Source: Streptomyces sp. CB02366 (GTDB lineage Bacteria > Actinomycetota > Actinomycetes > Streptomycetales > Streptomycetaceae). From it: a DNA stretch of 64,000 bases. Shown in pieces: positions 9,049 through 17,129 of the stretch. The position numbers were made by a program, and so were the translations under genes. The stretch spans positions 1,007,001-1,071,000 of the forward strand of contig NZ_LIVT01000003.1 of assembly GCF_001905905.1 (NCBI RefSeq), written 5' to 3'. The notes under the pieces were generated by a model. That model made no database searches. It saw only the letters and a list, made by a program, of their open reading frames with translations, and was not told the DNA's origin. Each line of letters begins with the position of its first letter. The first letter of the stretch is position 1.

Positions 9049-9410
9049 CGGAACCCGCGGCGCCCCGGCCTCCACCGCACCACCGGATCGCTCCTGAGCG
9101 CCACCGGATCGATCCTGAGCCCGGCGCGCGCCACCACGGCGCACGCCGGGCTCCCGTGTGAGCGGGGCGCCCCGTGGACCGGCGCAGGCGGGCCCGTACC
9201 GGGCTTCCGGACCGCGTGGGCGGCGGGCGGCGACCGTCCCGGCGCACGCGCGCACGCACAGCCGCGCCGCCTTCCGGAACCGCCGCACACCGCCGGGCTC
9301 GCGCGCCCGCGCAGTCGTGCTCCCGCCCCGGCGCGCGCAGTCGTGCTTCCGCGCACACGCGCGCCCGTACAGCAGCCGGTGGGGGCCGGTGCCGACCCCG
9401 CGCGCGGCGC
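9049..9410. repeat. Gene-free region with two short direct-repeat pairs
   Basis: 362 bp between the converging kinase and APH genes. It holds a 20-bp direct repeat with one mismatch, CCACCGGATCGCTCCTGAGC at 9080-9099 and 9101-9120 (period 21). A second pair, CGCGCAGTCGTGCT, sits at 9308 and 9334 (period 26). Surrounding sequence is made of CG/GC-rich runs. No coding pattern or clean U-tailed terminator is visible. Confidence 0.6.
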
Positions 9411-10490
9411 TCACTCCGTGAAGGCCGCGCAGACCGCCTCGTACTCCCGCGTCCACCACACCGCCAGGGCCGACACCGCGGGGAACTGCGGGTCGGCCCT
9501 GCGGTCGTCGAGACGGTAGCGCCAGCGGAGTATCCAGAAGTCGTTGAGCCGTTCCCACCACACCCGGTGCACGGCGGCCGCCAGCTCCGCGGCCCCCGCC
9601 CCGGCGGCGCGTCGGTACGCGCGGGCGTACGCCCGTACCTTCGCGAGGTCCAGCTGTCCGGCGGGCCGGACGAAGAAGATCGCCGCCGCCCGGACCGCCT
9701 CCTCGGCGCGCGGCTGTACGTCCAGCCGGTCCCAGTCCACGATGGCGACCGGGTCGGCGTCCCGGTAGAGCAGGTTCAGCGGGTGGAAGTCCCCGTGCAC
9801 CCACCCGGTGGCGGGCTCGTCCGGGGTGGGCGGGCGCCGGTGGGCGTGCTGTTCGAGCAGGGCGCGCCGCTCCACGAGCCGGTGTACGGCCAGTTCGTCG
9901 AAGGCGTCGCGCGGGGCGCCCCGGCCGTCCTGTCCGCGTGCGGCGTCCAGCAGGTCGTCGATCAGCGCGAAGGTGTCGGCGGTGTCCGGACTGGGGTGGC
10001 CCGGCCGGCCGGGCGGATTCGCCGGATGCGGGCCGTCGCGCGGGGCCATCACCTGTTCCAGACCGGTGTGCACGGCGCCGAGGAGCGCACCGAGCCGACG
10101 CGACTGGACGAGGGTGAGCTGGGCGCCGACCCGGTGGAGGCCGTCGACCCAGGGATGCAGGGCGTAGCACCGTTCGCCGATCACCGTGACGGTCTCGCCC
10201 CGGGCGTCCGCCAGGGGCGGGACGACGGGTACGCCGAGCGACTTCAGGCGCTGGGTGGCACGGTGCTGGCGCAGGATCGCGGCGCGTTCGCCGCTCGGAT
10301 CGTCCAGGTGCTTCTTGTCGAGGTGGTGCTTGAGGAAGTAGGCGCCGCTCGTGGTGGAGACGCGGTACCCGTGGTTCAGCAGCCCCTTGGTGATCGGCTC
10401 GCAGGCGAGCGGTTCGCCCACGCCCGGATAACGACGCAGCACCTCGCCGACCGGGGGAACAGGCGGGCGAGTGACATATGAGCGCGGCAC
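9411..10490 (-). CDS. Aminoglycoside phosphotransferase (APH)-family kinase
   Basis: 359-aa protein with the APH/choline-kinase fold. The catalytic loop is WVHGDFHPLNLLY (HGDxHxxN) and the metal-binding Asp is in VAIVDWDRLDVQP. An N-lobe nucleotide site lies near GLLNHGYRVSTTSGAYFLK. Members phosphorylate small-molecule hydroxyls (homoserine, choline, sugars, maltose or antibiotics); the substrate here is unknown and antibiotic resistance should not be assumed. The start is a GTG at 10490 with a weak ribosome site, so the N-terminus is only moderately certain. It is on the same strand as the flavin-barrel gene at 10664 but about 170 bp separate them. Confidence 0.85.
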   Translation of the reverse strand: MPRSYVTRPPVPPVGEVLRRYPGVGEPLACEPITKGLLNHGYRVSTTSGAYFLKHHLDKKHLDDPSGERAAILRQHRATQRLKSLGVPVVPPLADARGETVTVIGERCYALHPWVDGLHRVGAQLTLVQSRRLGALLGAVHTGLEQVMAPRDGPHPANPPGRPGHPSPDTADTFALIDDLLDAARGQDGRGAPRDAFDELAVHRLVERRALLEQHAHRRPPTPDEPATGWVHGDFHPLNLLYRDADPVAIVDWDRLDVQPRAEEAVRAAAIFFVRPAGQLDLAKVRAYARAYRRAAGAGAAELAAAVHRVWWERLNDFWILRWRYRLDDRRADPQFPAVSALAVWWTREYEAVCAAFTE

Positions 10491-10582
10491 TTACCAGATG
10501 TTAGATCACTCTGCGTATCCGGGACGCGGACTTGCGGTCACCACCGGCGATGCGCTAGGGGACCGCGGAGCCCGGCAGGACG

Positions 10583-10625
10583 CCGCGGAGGCTGCCGGGC
10601 CGGACCGCGGAGGCCGCCGGGCCGG
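10583..10625. repeat. 21-bp tandem direct repeat, period 22
   Basis: CCGCGGAGGCTGCCGGGCCGG at 10583-10603 recurs at 10605-10625 with one change. It lies in the 173-bp gap between the APH-like and flavin-barrel genes. Probably slippage in GC-rich spacer DNA. Confidence 0.6.
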
Positions 10626-10663
10626 GGCCGCAGCGGTGTCGGGGCCGCAGAAGCAGCGGGACC

Positions 10664-11149
10664 TCAGAAGGTGAGCCGGTATTCCGTGGCGAAGTGCGGA
10701 TCGACCCGGAGGTAGGCCGGCGCGTAGGGCTCCCCGTTGACGGTGGCGGGCGCCTCCCCGAACAGTTCCTCCTGCTCGGGGCAGGGGGACACGAGCTCGG
10801 CGGGACCGGTGAACTGCACCGACCAGAGGTCGCTTCCGTCGCCGAGGACGCTGCCGTTGTAGTTGTCCGCCCCGTACGCGACGACGCTCCCGTCGCACGC
10901 CTCGTGGTGGCCGAAGCCGCTGTGCACCCGCAGCAGGATGCGGCCGTCGCTCACGATGTGCCGGGCCACCGCCAGGAACGGCAGCGCCCGCATGCTGGTG
11001 GCGAGGCGCCCGTACGGGACCTGGCGCAGCAGTTCGATCGGCTCGGTCTTCCCGGCCCGCCCGCCCTGCCCGGCTCGGCCGGTCCGTTCGATCGTGCCGG
11101 TCGCGGTCCGCCGGATCGCTTCGGGCGCGGGGAGTTCGTCGAAGGACAT
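10664..11149 (-). CDS. Pyridoxamine 5'-phosphate oxidase-like (split-barrel) protein
   Basis: 161-aa protein of the flavin/F420-binding split-barrel superfamily. Typical segments are the first strand LLRQVPYGRLATSMRALPFLAVARHIV, then GRILLRVHSGFG, and SDLWSVQFTGPAELVSPC. These proteins bind FMN, F420 or haem, or act as b-type reductases; the cofactor cannot be decided here. The ATG at 11149 gives the usual N-terminal helix (FDELPAPEAIRR). A GTG three codons upstream is possible. A DevR-like response regulator lies upstream on the same strand, separated by a strong hairpin. DevR regulons often include such barrels, but that is a weak hint only. Confidence 0.8.
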   Translation of the reverse strand: MSFDELPAPEAIRRTATGTIERTGRAGQGGRAGKTEPIELLRQVPYGRLATSMRALPFLAVARHIVSDGRILLRVHSGFGHHEACDGSVVAYGADNYNGSVLGDGSDLWSVQFTGPAELVSPCPEQEELFGEAPATVNGEPYAPAYLRVDPHFATEYRLTF

Positions 11150-11264
11150 GGCCTCCACTGTCCCCCCGCCGTAGGAACCGCGTAAGAGTCGCCTGCCCCG
11201 GGGGCGCGGGACCAAAGTCCCGCGCGGCCCGGGGCGCGGCGACCCCGGGCCGCGCCGCCCCTGA

Positions 11265-11319
11265 GGCCTGTCGTCACCCTGCCGCCTGCCGGGCGACGAC
11301 GGCAGGGTGACGACAGGCC
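11265..11319 (-). terminator. Strong hairpin terminator of the response-regulator gene
   Basis: A perfect 20-bp stem: GGCCTGTCGTCACCCTGCCG (11265-11284) pairs with 11300-11319 across a 15-base loop. It starts seven bases after the stop of the gene at 11327. As usual in Streptomyces there is no U-run. Confidence 0.8.
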
Positions 11320-11326
11320 CCGGGGC

Positions 11327-12004
11327 TCAGCGGCGTTCGGCCTGGAGCCGGGCGACGTACGCGGCGGCCTGCGAGCGGCGTTCCATCCCCAGCTTCGACA
11401 GCAGGCTGGAGACGTAGTTCTTGATGGTCTTCTCGGCCAGGTGCAGCCGCTCGCCGATGACCCGGTTGGTCAGCCCCTCGCCGATCAGGTCCAGGATCTT
11501 GCGTTCCTGTTCGGTCAGGCCGGCCAGTTTGTCCTCTCCCCTGCCGCTGCCGCCGCTGCGCAGCCGCTCCAGCACCCGGGCCGTGGCCACCGGGTCCAGC
11601 AGCGATTTGCCGGCCGCCACGTCCCGTACCGCGTTCAGCAGTTCGTCGCCCCGGATCGCCTTCAGCACATATCCCGACGCGCCCGCCATGATCGCGTCGA
11701 AAAGCGCCTCGTCATCGGCGTACGAGGTGAGCATCAGGCAGGCGATGTTCTCGTCCTGGGAACGGACCTCCCGGCACACCTCCACACCGCTGCCGTCCGG
11801 CAGCCGTACGTCGAGCACCGCCACGTCGGGACGCGTCGCCGGGATGCGCACCAGGGCCTCCGCCGCCGTACCGGCCTCCCCGACGACCTCGATGTCCGGT
11901 TCGGAGGCGAGCAACTCGTGGACGCCGCGCCGGACGACCTCGTGATCGTCCAGCAGAAATACCGTGATTTTTCCTTCTTCGCGCACGATCGCAGTCTCAC
12001 ACAC
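11327..12004 (-). CDS. Orphan NarL/DevR-type response regulator
   Basis: 225-aa two-component regulator. The receiver has the acidic pair DD ([12 protein letters not shown]), phospho-Asp in [13 protein letters not shown], Thr in [10 protein letters not shown] and Lys in GYVLKAI. The C-terminal LuxR-type HTH is [19 protein letters not shown] followed by [17 protein letters not shown]. This is very like M. tuberculosis DevR/DosR. The GTG at 12004 is supported by GGAGAGG five to six bases upstream. No histidine kinase is adjacent, so it is an orphan. The S. coelicolor counterpart in this position is, from memory, an orphan regulator reported to work with a distant kinase. It is divergent from the dehydrogenase operon at 12336 and ends at a strong hairpin. 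Confidence 0.93.
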   Translation of the reverse strand: MCETAIVREEGKITVFLLDDHEVVRRGVHELLASEPDIEVVGEAGTAAEALVRIPATRPDVAVLDVRLPDGSGVEVCREVRSQDENIACLMLTSYADDEALFDAIMAGASGYVLKAIRGDELLNAVRDVAAGKSLLDPVATARVLERLRSGGSGRGEDKLAGLTEQERKILDLIGEGLTNRVIGERLHLAEKTIKNYVSSLLSKLGMERRSQAAAYVARLQAERR

Positions 12005-12335
12005 TCACCTCTCCTCCGCTCTTCCCTGGGACTGATCCGCGGGATAACGTGCCGTTGTTCCGGCGGCCTGCAAGGCTGTTTCCAGTGCCCTGACCAGCAG
12101 AGCTTCGCGATTTTTTCGATTTACTTGGAAATCCAAGCAAAATCGCAGGTCAGATAGGGTTTCGCAGTTGTGCGAAGCACTGGGTAACGTGCCTATGACA
12201 GGGCGCTCGCCGGGGCACCTGTCACGCCTGATCCCGGCCGGCCGGCACCCACCCCGTGCGCGTCGTCCGGATTCAGGCGAGCCGCACTGGTTTCCCGGCA
12301 GACCCCGGGGGCCGGACCGACGGAGGAGCACGCAC
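12005..12335. promoter_or_regulatory. AT-rich divergent promoter region with nested palindromes
   Basis: 331-bp spacer between the DevR-like regulator and the E1alpha gene. Positions about 12105-12165 are strikingly AT-rich for this genome. They hold a nested dyad: GCGATTTT (12107-12114) with AAAATCGC (12139-12146), enclosing CTTGG (12124-12128) and CCAAG (12133-12137). Just downstream is the perfect TTCGCA-GTTG-TGCGAA (12161-12176). These look like operator sites for one or two regulators. The ribosome site GGAGGAG (12322-12328) serves E1alpha. Confidence 0.65.
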
Positions 12336-13496
12336 GTGACCGTGGAGAGCACTGCCGCCGCGCGTAAACCGCGACGCGCCAGTAAGCGGACCAGCGCCGC
12401 GAAGAAGCCGCAGAGCGCCGAGCCCCAGCTCGTACAGCTGCTCACGCCCGAGGGCGAGCGCGTCGAGCACCCGGACTACAGCATCGACCTGAGCGCCGAA
12501 GAACTGCGCGGCCTGTACCGGGACATGGTGCTCACCCGCCGCTTCGACGCCGAGGCGACCGCCCTCCAGCGGCAGGGCGAGCTGGGCCTGTGGGCGTCGC
12601 TGCTCGGCCAGGAGGCCGCACAGATCGGCAGCGGCCGGGCCCTGCGCGACGACGACTACGTCTTCCCGACCTACCGCGAGCACGGGGTCGCCTGGTGCCG
12701 GGGCGTCGACCCGACCAACCTGCTCGGGATGTTCCGCGGTGTGAACCACGGCGGGTGGGACCCGAACAGCAACAACTTCCACCTGTACACGATCGTCATC
12801 GGCTCGCAGACGCTGCACGCCACCGGCTACGCCATGGGCGTCGCCAAGGACGGCGCGGACTCCGCCGTGATCGCCTACTTCGGTGACGGGGCCTCCAGCC
12901 AGGGCGACGTCGCCGAGTCGTTCACCTTCTCCGCGGTCTACAACGCCCCGGTCGTCTTCTTCTGCCAGAACAACCAGTGGGCGATCTCCGAGCCCACCGA
13001 GCGCCAGACCCGGGTGCCGCTCTACCAGCGCGCCCAGGGCTACGGCTTCCCCGGCGTCCGCGTCGACGGCAACGACGTGCTGGCCTGCCTGGCCGTCACC
13101 CGCTCCGCGCTGGAGCGCGCCCGCCGGGGCGAGGGCCCGACCCTCGTCGAGGCGTTCACCTACCGCATGGGCGCGCACACCACCTCCGACGACCCGACGA
13201 AGTACCGGGCCGACGAGGAGCGGGCCGCCTGGGAGGCCAAGGACCCGATCCTGCGGCTGCGGGCGTACCTGGAGAAGGAGGGGCTCGCGGACGACGCCTT
13301 CTTCACCGCGCTGGACGAGGAGAGCGAGACCCTCGGCAAGCGGGTGCGCGAGGCGGTGCGCGCGATGCCCGACCCGGACCCGATGGCCCTGTTCGAGCAC
13401 GGCTACGCCGACGGCAACTCCCTCGTGGACGAGGAGCGCGCCCAGTTCGCCGCCTACCAGGCATCGTTCGTCGACTCCGCCGAGGAGGGCAAGTAG
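12336..13496 (+). CDS. bkdA: 2-oxoacid dehydrogenase E1 component, alpha subunit
   Basis: 386-aa thiamine-diphosphate subunit of a branched-chain 2-oxoacid or pyruvate dehydrogenase complex; it decarboxylates the oxoacid together with E1beta. The ThDP/Mg motif is complete: GDG at 183-185 and NN at 212-213 (FFCQNNQ). The phosphorylation-loop region YRMGAHTTSDDPTKYR is present. The N-terminus carries a basic Lys/Arg/Ala extension of about 30 residues before the conserved core, as in Firmicute-type PdhA. GTG at 12336 has GGAGGAG seven bases upstream. It is followed after two bases by E1beta and then E2, a three-gene operon without E3. Sequence alone does not separate pyruvate from branched-chain specificity; the Streptomyces homologues are usually named bkd. 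Confidence 0.92.
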   Translation: MTVESTAAARKPRRASKRTSAAKKPQSAEPQLVQLLTPEGERVEHPDYSIDLSAEELRGLYRDMVLTRRFDAEATALQRQGELGLWASLLGQEAAQIGSGRALRDDDYVFPTYREHGVAWCRGVDPTNLLGMFRGVNHGGWDPNSNNFHLYTIVIGSQTLHATGYAMGVAKDGADSAVIAYFGDGASSQGDVAESFTFSAVYNAPVVFFCQNNQWAISEPTERQTRVPLYQRAQGYGFPGVRVDGNDVLACLAVTRSALERARRGEGPTLVEAFTYRMGAHTTSDDPTKYRADEERAAWEAKDPILRLRAYLEKEGLADDAFFTALDEESETLGKRVREAVRAMPDPDPMALFEHGYADGNSLVDEERAQFAAYQASFVDSAEEGK

Positions 13497-13498
13497 CC

Positions 13499-14479
13499 AT
13501 GGCCGTGGAAAAGATGTCCATCGCGAAAGCGCTCAACGAGTCGCTCCGCCTCGCCCTCGACGACGACCCCAAGGTCCTCATCATGGGTGAGGACGTCGGC
13601 AAGCTCGGCGGCGTCTTCCGTATCACCGACGGCCTCCAGAAGGACTTCGGCGAGGACCGGGTGATCGACACCCCGCTCGCGGAGTCGGGCATCGTCGGCA
13701 CGGCGATCGGTCTGGCCCTGCGCGGCTACCGCCCGATCGTCGAGATCCAGTTCGACGGCTTCGTCTTCCCCGCCTACGACCAGATCGTCACGCAGCTCGC
13801 CAAGATGCACGCCCGCGCGCTCGGCAAGATCAAGCTGCCGGTCGTCGTGCGCATCCCGTACGGCGGGGGCATCGGCGCGGTCGAGCACCACAGCGAGTCC
13901 CCCGAGGCGCTCTTCGCGCACGTGGCGGGCCTCAAGGTGGTCTCGCCGTCCAACGCGAGCGACGCCTACTGGATGATGCAGCAGGCCGTCCGGAGCGACG
14001 ACCCGGTCATCTTCTTCGAGCCCAAGCGGCGCTACTGGGACAAGGGCGAGGTCGACACCGGCGCCGTCCCCGGCCCGCTGCACCGGGCCGTGACCGTCCG
14101 GGAGGGCGGCGACCTCACGCTCGTCGCGTACGGCCCGATGGTGAAGGTCTGCCTGGAGGCGGCGGCGGCGGCCCAGGAGGAGGGCAAGTCGATCGAGGTC
14201 CTGGACCTGCGCTCGATGTCCCCGATCGACTTCGACGCCATCCAGGCGTCGGCCGAGAAGACCGGCCGCGTCGTGGTCGTCCACGAGGCGCCCGTGTTCT
14301 ACGGCTCCGGCGCGGAGATCGCCGCCCGGATCACCGAGCGCTGCTTCTACCACCTCGAAGCCCCCGTGCTGCGGGTCGGCGGCTACCACGTCCCCTACCC
14401 GCCGGCCCGGCTGGAGGACGAGTACCTGCCCGGTCTGGACCGGGTGCTCGACGCCGTCGACCGCTCGCTGGCGTTCTGA
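13499..14479 (+). CDS. bkdB: 2-oxoacid dehydrogenase E1 component, beta subunit
   Basis: 326-aa partner of E1alpha forming the alpha2beta2 heterotetramer. Typical motifs are MGEDVGKLGGVFRITDGL, DTPLAESGIVGTAIGLALRG, RIPYGGGIGAVEHHSESPE (the E1beta histidine loop) and YHVPYPPARLEDEYLP at the C-terminus. The start is two bases after the E1alpha stop, with GAGGAGGG about nine bases upstream inside the E1alpha end. Eleven bases separate it from E2. Length is as expected. Confidence 0.94.
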   Translation: MAVEKMSIAKALNESLRLALDDDPKVLIMGEDVGKLGGVFRITDGLQKDFGEDRVIDTPLAESGIVGTAIGLALRGYRPIVEIQFDGFVFPAYDQIVTQLAKMHARALGKIKLPVVVRIPYGGGIGAVEHHSESPEALFAHVAGLKVVSPSNASDAYWMMQQAVRSDDPVIFFEPKRRYWDKGEVDTGAVPGPLHRAVTVREGGDLTLVAYGPMVKVCLEAAAAAQEEGKSIEVLDLRSMSPIDFDAIQASAEKTGRVVVVHEAPVFYGSGAEIAARITERCFYHLEAPVLRVGGYHVPYPPARLEDEYLPGLDRVLDAVDRSLAF

Positions 14480-14489
14480 GGAGAGGTTC

Positions 14490-15989
14490 GTGACGACGAT
14501 GACCGAAACGTCTGCTCGCTTCCGTGAGTTCAAGATGCCCGACGTGGGCGAAGGACTGACCGAGGCCGAGATCCTCAAGTGGTACGTCCAGCCCGGCGAC
14601 ACCGTCACCGACGGCCAGGTCGTGTGCGAGGTCGAGACCGCGAAGGCGGCCGTCGAGCTGCCGATCCCGTTCGACGGGGTGGTGCACGAGCTGCGCTTCG
14701 GCGAGGGCACGACCGTGGACGTGGGCCAGGTGATCATCGCGATCGACGTGGCCCCGGGCAGCGGCGACGTCCCGGCCCCGGCCGCCGACCCGGTCCAGGA
14801 GCCGGTGGAGGCGCCGGAGGCCGAGGCCGAGCCGAAGGGCCGCACGCCGGTCCTGGTGGGCTACGGCGTCGCCGAGTCCTCCACCAAGCGCCGCCCGCGC
14901 AAGGGGGCCGCCGCCGCTCCGGAGGCCGCCGCCGTCGCCGCGGCGGTGCAGGCCGAGCTGAACGGGCACGGGGCGCCCGCCCCCGCTGCCGCCCCTGCCC
15001 CCGCCGCGCCGGAGCGGACCGGCGCCGCGGCCGGCGGCCGTCCGCTCGCCAAGCCGCCGGTGCGCAAGCTGGCCAAGGACCTGGGCGTCGACCTGGCGGC
15101 GGTGGCGCCGACCGGCAAGGACGGCGTCATCACCCGCGAGGACGTCCACGCGGCGGCGGCCCAGGCCGCTTCCGGGGCTCCGTCCCCGACGTCCCCGACA
15201 TCACCGCCGGCTCCGTCCACGGCTCCGCCCGCCCCGGCGGCCGCCGGGGAACCGGCAGCCGCGGCGCCCGCCGCCGTACCGGACTCCGCCCGCGAGACCC
15301 GCGTCCCGGTCAAGGGCGTCCGCAAGGCGATCGCGCAGGCGATGGTCGACAGCGCGTTCACCGCGCCGCACGTCACCGAGTTCGTGACGGTCGACGTGAC
15401 GCGCACGATGAAGCTCGTGGCCGAGCTGAAGGAGGACAAGGACATGGCGGGGGTGCGGGTCAATCCGCTCCTCGTCATCGCCAAGGCCCTCCTGGTCGCC
15501 ATCAAGCGGAACCCCGAGGTCAACGCCGCCTGGGACGAGGCCAACCAGGAGATCGTGCGGAAGCACTACGTGAACCTGGGCATCGCGGCGGCCACCCCGC
15601 GCGGTCTGATCGTGCCGAACATCAAGGACGCGCACGACAAGACGCTGCCGCAGCTCGCGGAGGCGCTGGGAGAGCTGGTCGCCACGGCCCGGGAGGGGAA
15701 GACGTCCCCGGCCGCGATGGCGGGCGGCACGGTGACCATCACCAACGTCGGCGTCTTCGGCGTGGACACCGGTACGCCGATCCTCAACCCGGGCGAGTCC
15801 GCGATCCTGGCGGTCGGCGCGATCAAACTCCAGCCGTGGGTCCACAAGGGCAAGGTGAAGCCGCGTCAGGTCACCACCCTGGCCCTGTCGTTCGACCACC
15901 GCCTGGTCGACGGCGAACTGGGCTCCAAGGTGCTGGCCGACGTGGCGGCGATCCTGGAGCAGCCGAAGCGCCTGATCACCTGGGCCTGA
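14490..15989 (+). CDS. bkdC: Dihydrolipoamide acyltransferase (E2)
   Basis: 499-aa E2 core of the complex. It has one N-terminal lipoyl domain (about 12-90; lipoyl-Lys52 in VETAKAAVELP), an Ala/Pro-rich linker, a peripheral E1/E3-binding domain (KPPVRKLAKDLGVDLAAV..., about 188-225), a second Ala/Pro/Ser linker and the acyltransferase domain from about 270. The catalytic DHRLVDG has His470 and Asp474. A single lipoyl domain is normal for bkd-type E2, fewer than in actinobacterial PDH/KGDH E2. GTG at 14490 follows GAGGAGAGG closely; an ATG three codons on is an alternative. E3 must come from elsewhere. Last gene of the operon, with a hairpin at 16014-16058. Confidence 0.94.
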   Translation: MTTMTETSARFREFKMPDVGEGLTEAEILKWYVQPGDTVTDGQVVCEVETAKAAVELPIPFDGVVHELRFGEGTTVDVGQVIIAIDVAPGSGDVPAPAADPVQEPVEAPEAEAEPKGRTPVLVGYGVAESSTKRRPRKGAAAAPEAAAVAAAVQAELNGHGAPAPAAAPAPAAPERTGAAAGGRPLAKPPVRKLAKDLGVDLAAVAPTGKDGVITREDVHAAAAQAASGAPSPTSPTSPPAPSTAPPAPAAAGEPAAAAPAAVPDSARETRVPVKGVRKAIAQAMVDSAFTAPHVTEFVTVDVTRTMKLVAELKEDKDMAGVRVNPLLVIAKALLVAIKRNPEVNAAWDEANQEIVRKHYVNLGIAAATPRGLIVPNIKDAHDKTLPQLAEALGELVATAREGKTSPAAMAGGTVTITNVGVFGVDTGTPILNPGESAILAVGAIKLQPWVHKGKVKPRQVTTLALSFDHRLVDGELGSKVLADVAAILEQPKRLITWA

Positions 15990-16013
15990 CGCGCCAGGTT
16001 CGCGCTGGTACGC

Positions 16014-16058
16014 GAGAGGGGCCCGGTCCGCACGAACCGTGCGGGCCGGGCCCCTCTC
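16014..16058. terminator. Bidirectional hairpin between E2 and DacA
   Basis: Long inverted repeat: GAGAGGGGCCCGG and GCACG pair with CGTGC and CCGGGCCCCTCTC around a short loop, with one internal mismatch zone. It lies 25 bases after the E2 stop and 18 bases beyond the DacA stop on the other strand, so it can end both transcripts. Confidence 0.8.
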
Positions 16059-16075
16059 CGTACAACGCCCGCGGG

Positions 16076-16975
16076 CTACTTCTTGAAGCCGTAGTCCATC
16101 AGCTTCTTCGCGTCGGCGGTGCGGTTCGCCTCGGAGGACGAGGTGAGCACGGTGCCGATCACGGTCTTGCCCTTGCGGGTGGCGGCGAAGACCAGGCAGT
16201 ACTTGGCGGTCGGGCCGGAGCCCGTCTTGACGCCGATGGCGCCGCTGTAGCTGCTGAGCATCTTGTTGGTGTTGCTCCACGACATGTAGCGGTAGCCACC
16301 GCTCTTCGTGGTCACCTTCTGCTTCGTCGACTTGGTCTTGACGATCGAGCGGAACGTGGAGTTCTTCATCGCCTTGGCGGCGATCTTCGTCAGGTCACGG
16401 GGGGTGGAGTAGTTGTTGCCGCCCCCTATGCCGTCGAACGAGTCGAAGCGGGTGTTCTTCAGCTTGAGGCTCTTGGCCGTGGAGTTCATCTTGCCGATGA
16501 ACGACTTCACGCGGGCCGAACGGGTCGTGCCCGAACCGAACTTGTCGGCCAGCGCGTACGCGGCGTCGCAGCCGGAGGGGAGCATCAGGCCGTAGAGGAG
16601 CTGGCCGACGGTGACCTTGTCGCCGACGATGAGCCGGGCGGACGAGGCGTTCTTGGAGACGATGTAGTCGCTGTACGCCTTCTGGATCGTGACCTTGGAC
16701 TTCAGGTTCACGTTCTTCTGCGACAGGACCACCAACGCCGTCATGATCTTGGTGGTGGAGCCGGTGGCGCGGCGGGTGTCCGCGGACTTGGTGAAGAGGG
16801 TCTTCCCGGTGCCGTTGTTCATCACGAAGCCGCCCTTGGCGACGATCTTCGGAGTGGGCGGCGTGGCGGCGTGTGCCGTGGAGGCGAAGGCGCTGCCCGC
16901 GAGTACCGCACCGGCGGTGAGCGTCACGGTGGCCGTGACGGTGACGCGATTGATGCGCTTGATGCCGATTTTCAA
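16076..16975 (-). CDS. D-alanyl-D-alanine carboxypeptidase (PBP5/DacA family, S11)
   Basis: 299-aa secreted penicillin-binding protein that trims the terminal D-Ala of peptidoglycan stem peptides. The signal peptide (GIKRINRVTVTATVTLTAG, ending STAHA) is followed by the catalytic SxxK (STTKIMTALVV), the second motif as SGC (LPSGCDAAYALADKF) instead of the textbook SGN, and KTG (GVKTGSGPTAKYCLVF). The C-terminal PBP5 beta domain and membrane anchor are missing, so it should be a free extracellular enzyme. Start is taken as TTG at 16975 because GGAG stands seven bases upstream and it gives a clean signal peptide; an in-frame ATG at 17011 is the alternative. It is unusually rich in Lys, Thr and Ser, fitting a wall-associated protein. 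Confidence 0.9.
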   Translation of the reverse strand: MKIGIKRINRVTVTATVTLTAGAVLAGSAFASTAHAATPPTPKIVAKGGFVMNNGTGKTLFTKSADTRRATGSTTKIMTALVVLSQKNVNLKSKVTIQKAYSDYIVSKNASSARLIVGDKVTVGQLLYGLMLPSGCDAAYALADKFGSGTTRSARVKSFIGKMNSTAKSLKLKNTRFDSFDGIGGGNNYSTPRDLTKIAAKAMKNSTFRSIVKTKSTKQKVTTKSGGYRYMSWSNTNKMLSSYSGAIGVKTGSGPTAKYCLVFAATRKGKTVIGTVLTSSSEANRTADAKKLMDYGFKK

Positions 16976-17106
16976 CTGAACGCTCCAAATGCCCCTGATA
17001 TGCGGCCACATAAGGGTGCCGCTCGCAGGGGAGACTCCTGGGGCCGTGAAATGGATGTGGTGCCGGAGGAGTGAATTTGCACAGGCTTGACCCTGGGGCG
17101 CGGGCG

Positions 17107-17129
17107 ACGCCTGTTTTTCGGTCAGGCGT
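17107..17129 (-). terminator. Small hairpin at the end of the PIN gene
   Basis: ACGCCTG (17107-17113) pairs with CAGGCGT (17123-17129) and overlaps the PIN stop codon. The loop contains a run of five A/T pairs. A weak, possible terminator for the ATPase-PIN pair. Confidence 0.4.

Noticed and set aside
9049..9410. CRISPR-like array
   Set aside because: Only two copies of each short repeat, no regular spacers and no cas genes in the window.
9411..10490. Aminoglycoside resistance gene
   Set aside because: The APH fold is clear, but the family is very broad and nothing in the sequence or neighbourhood points to an antibiotic substrate.
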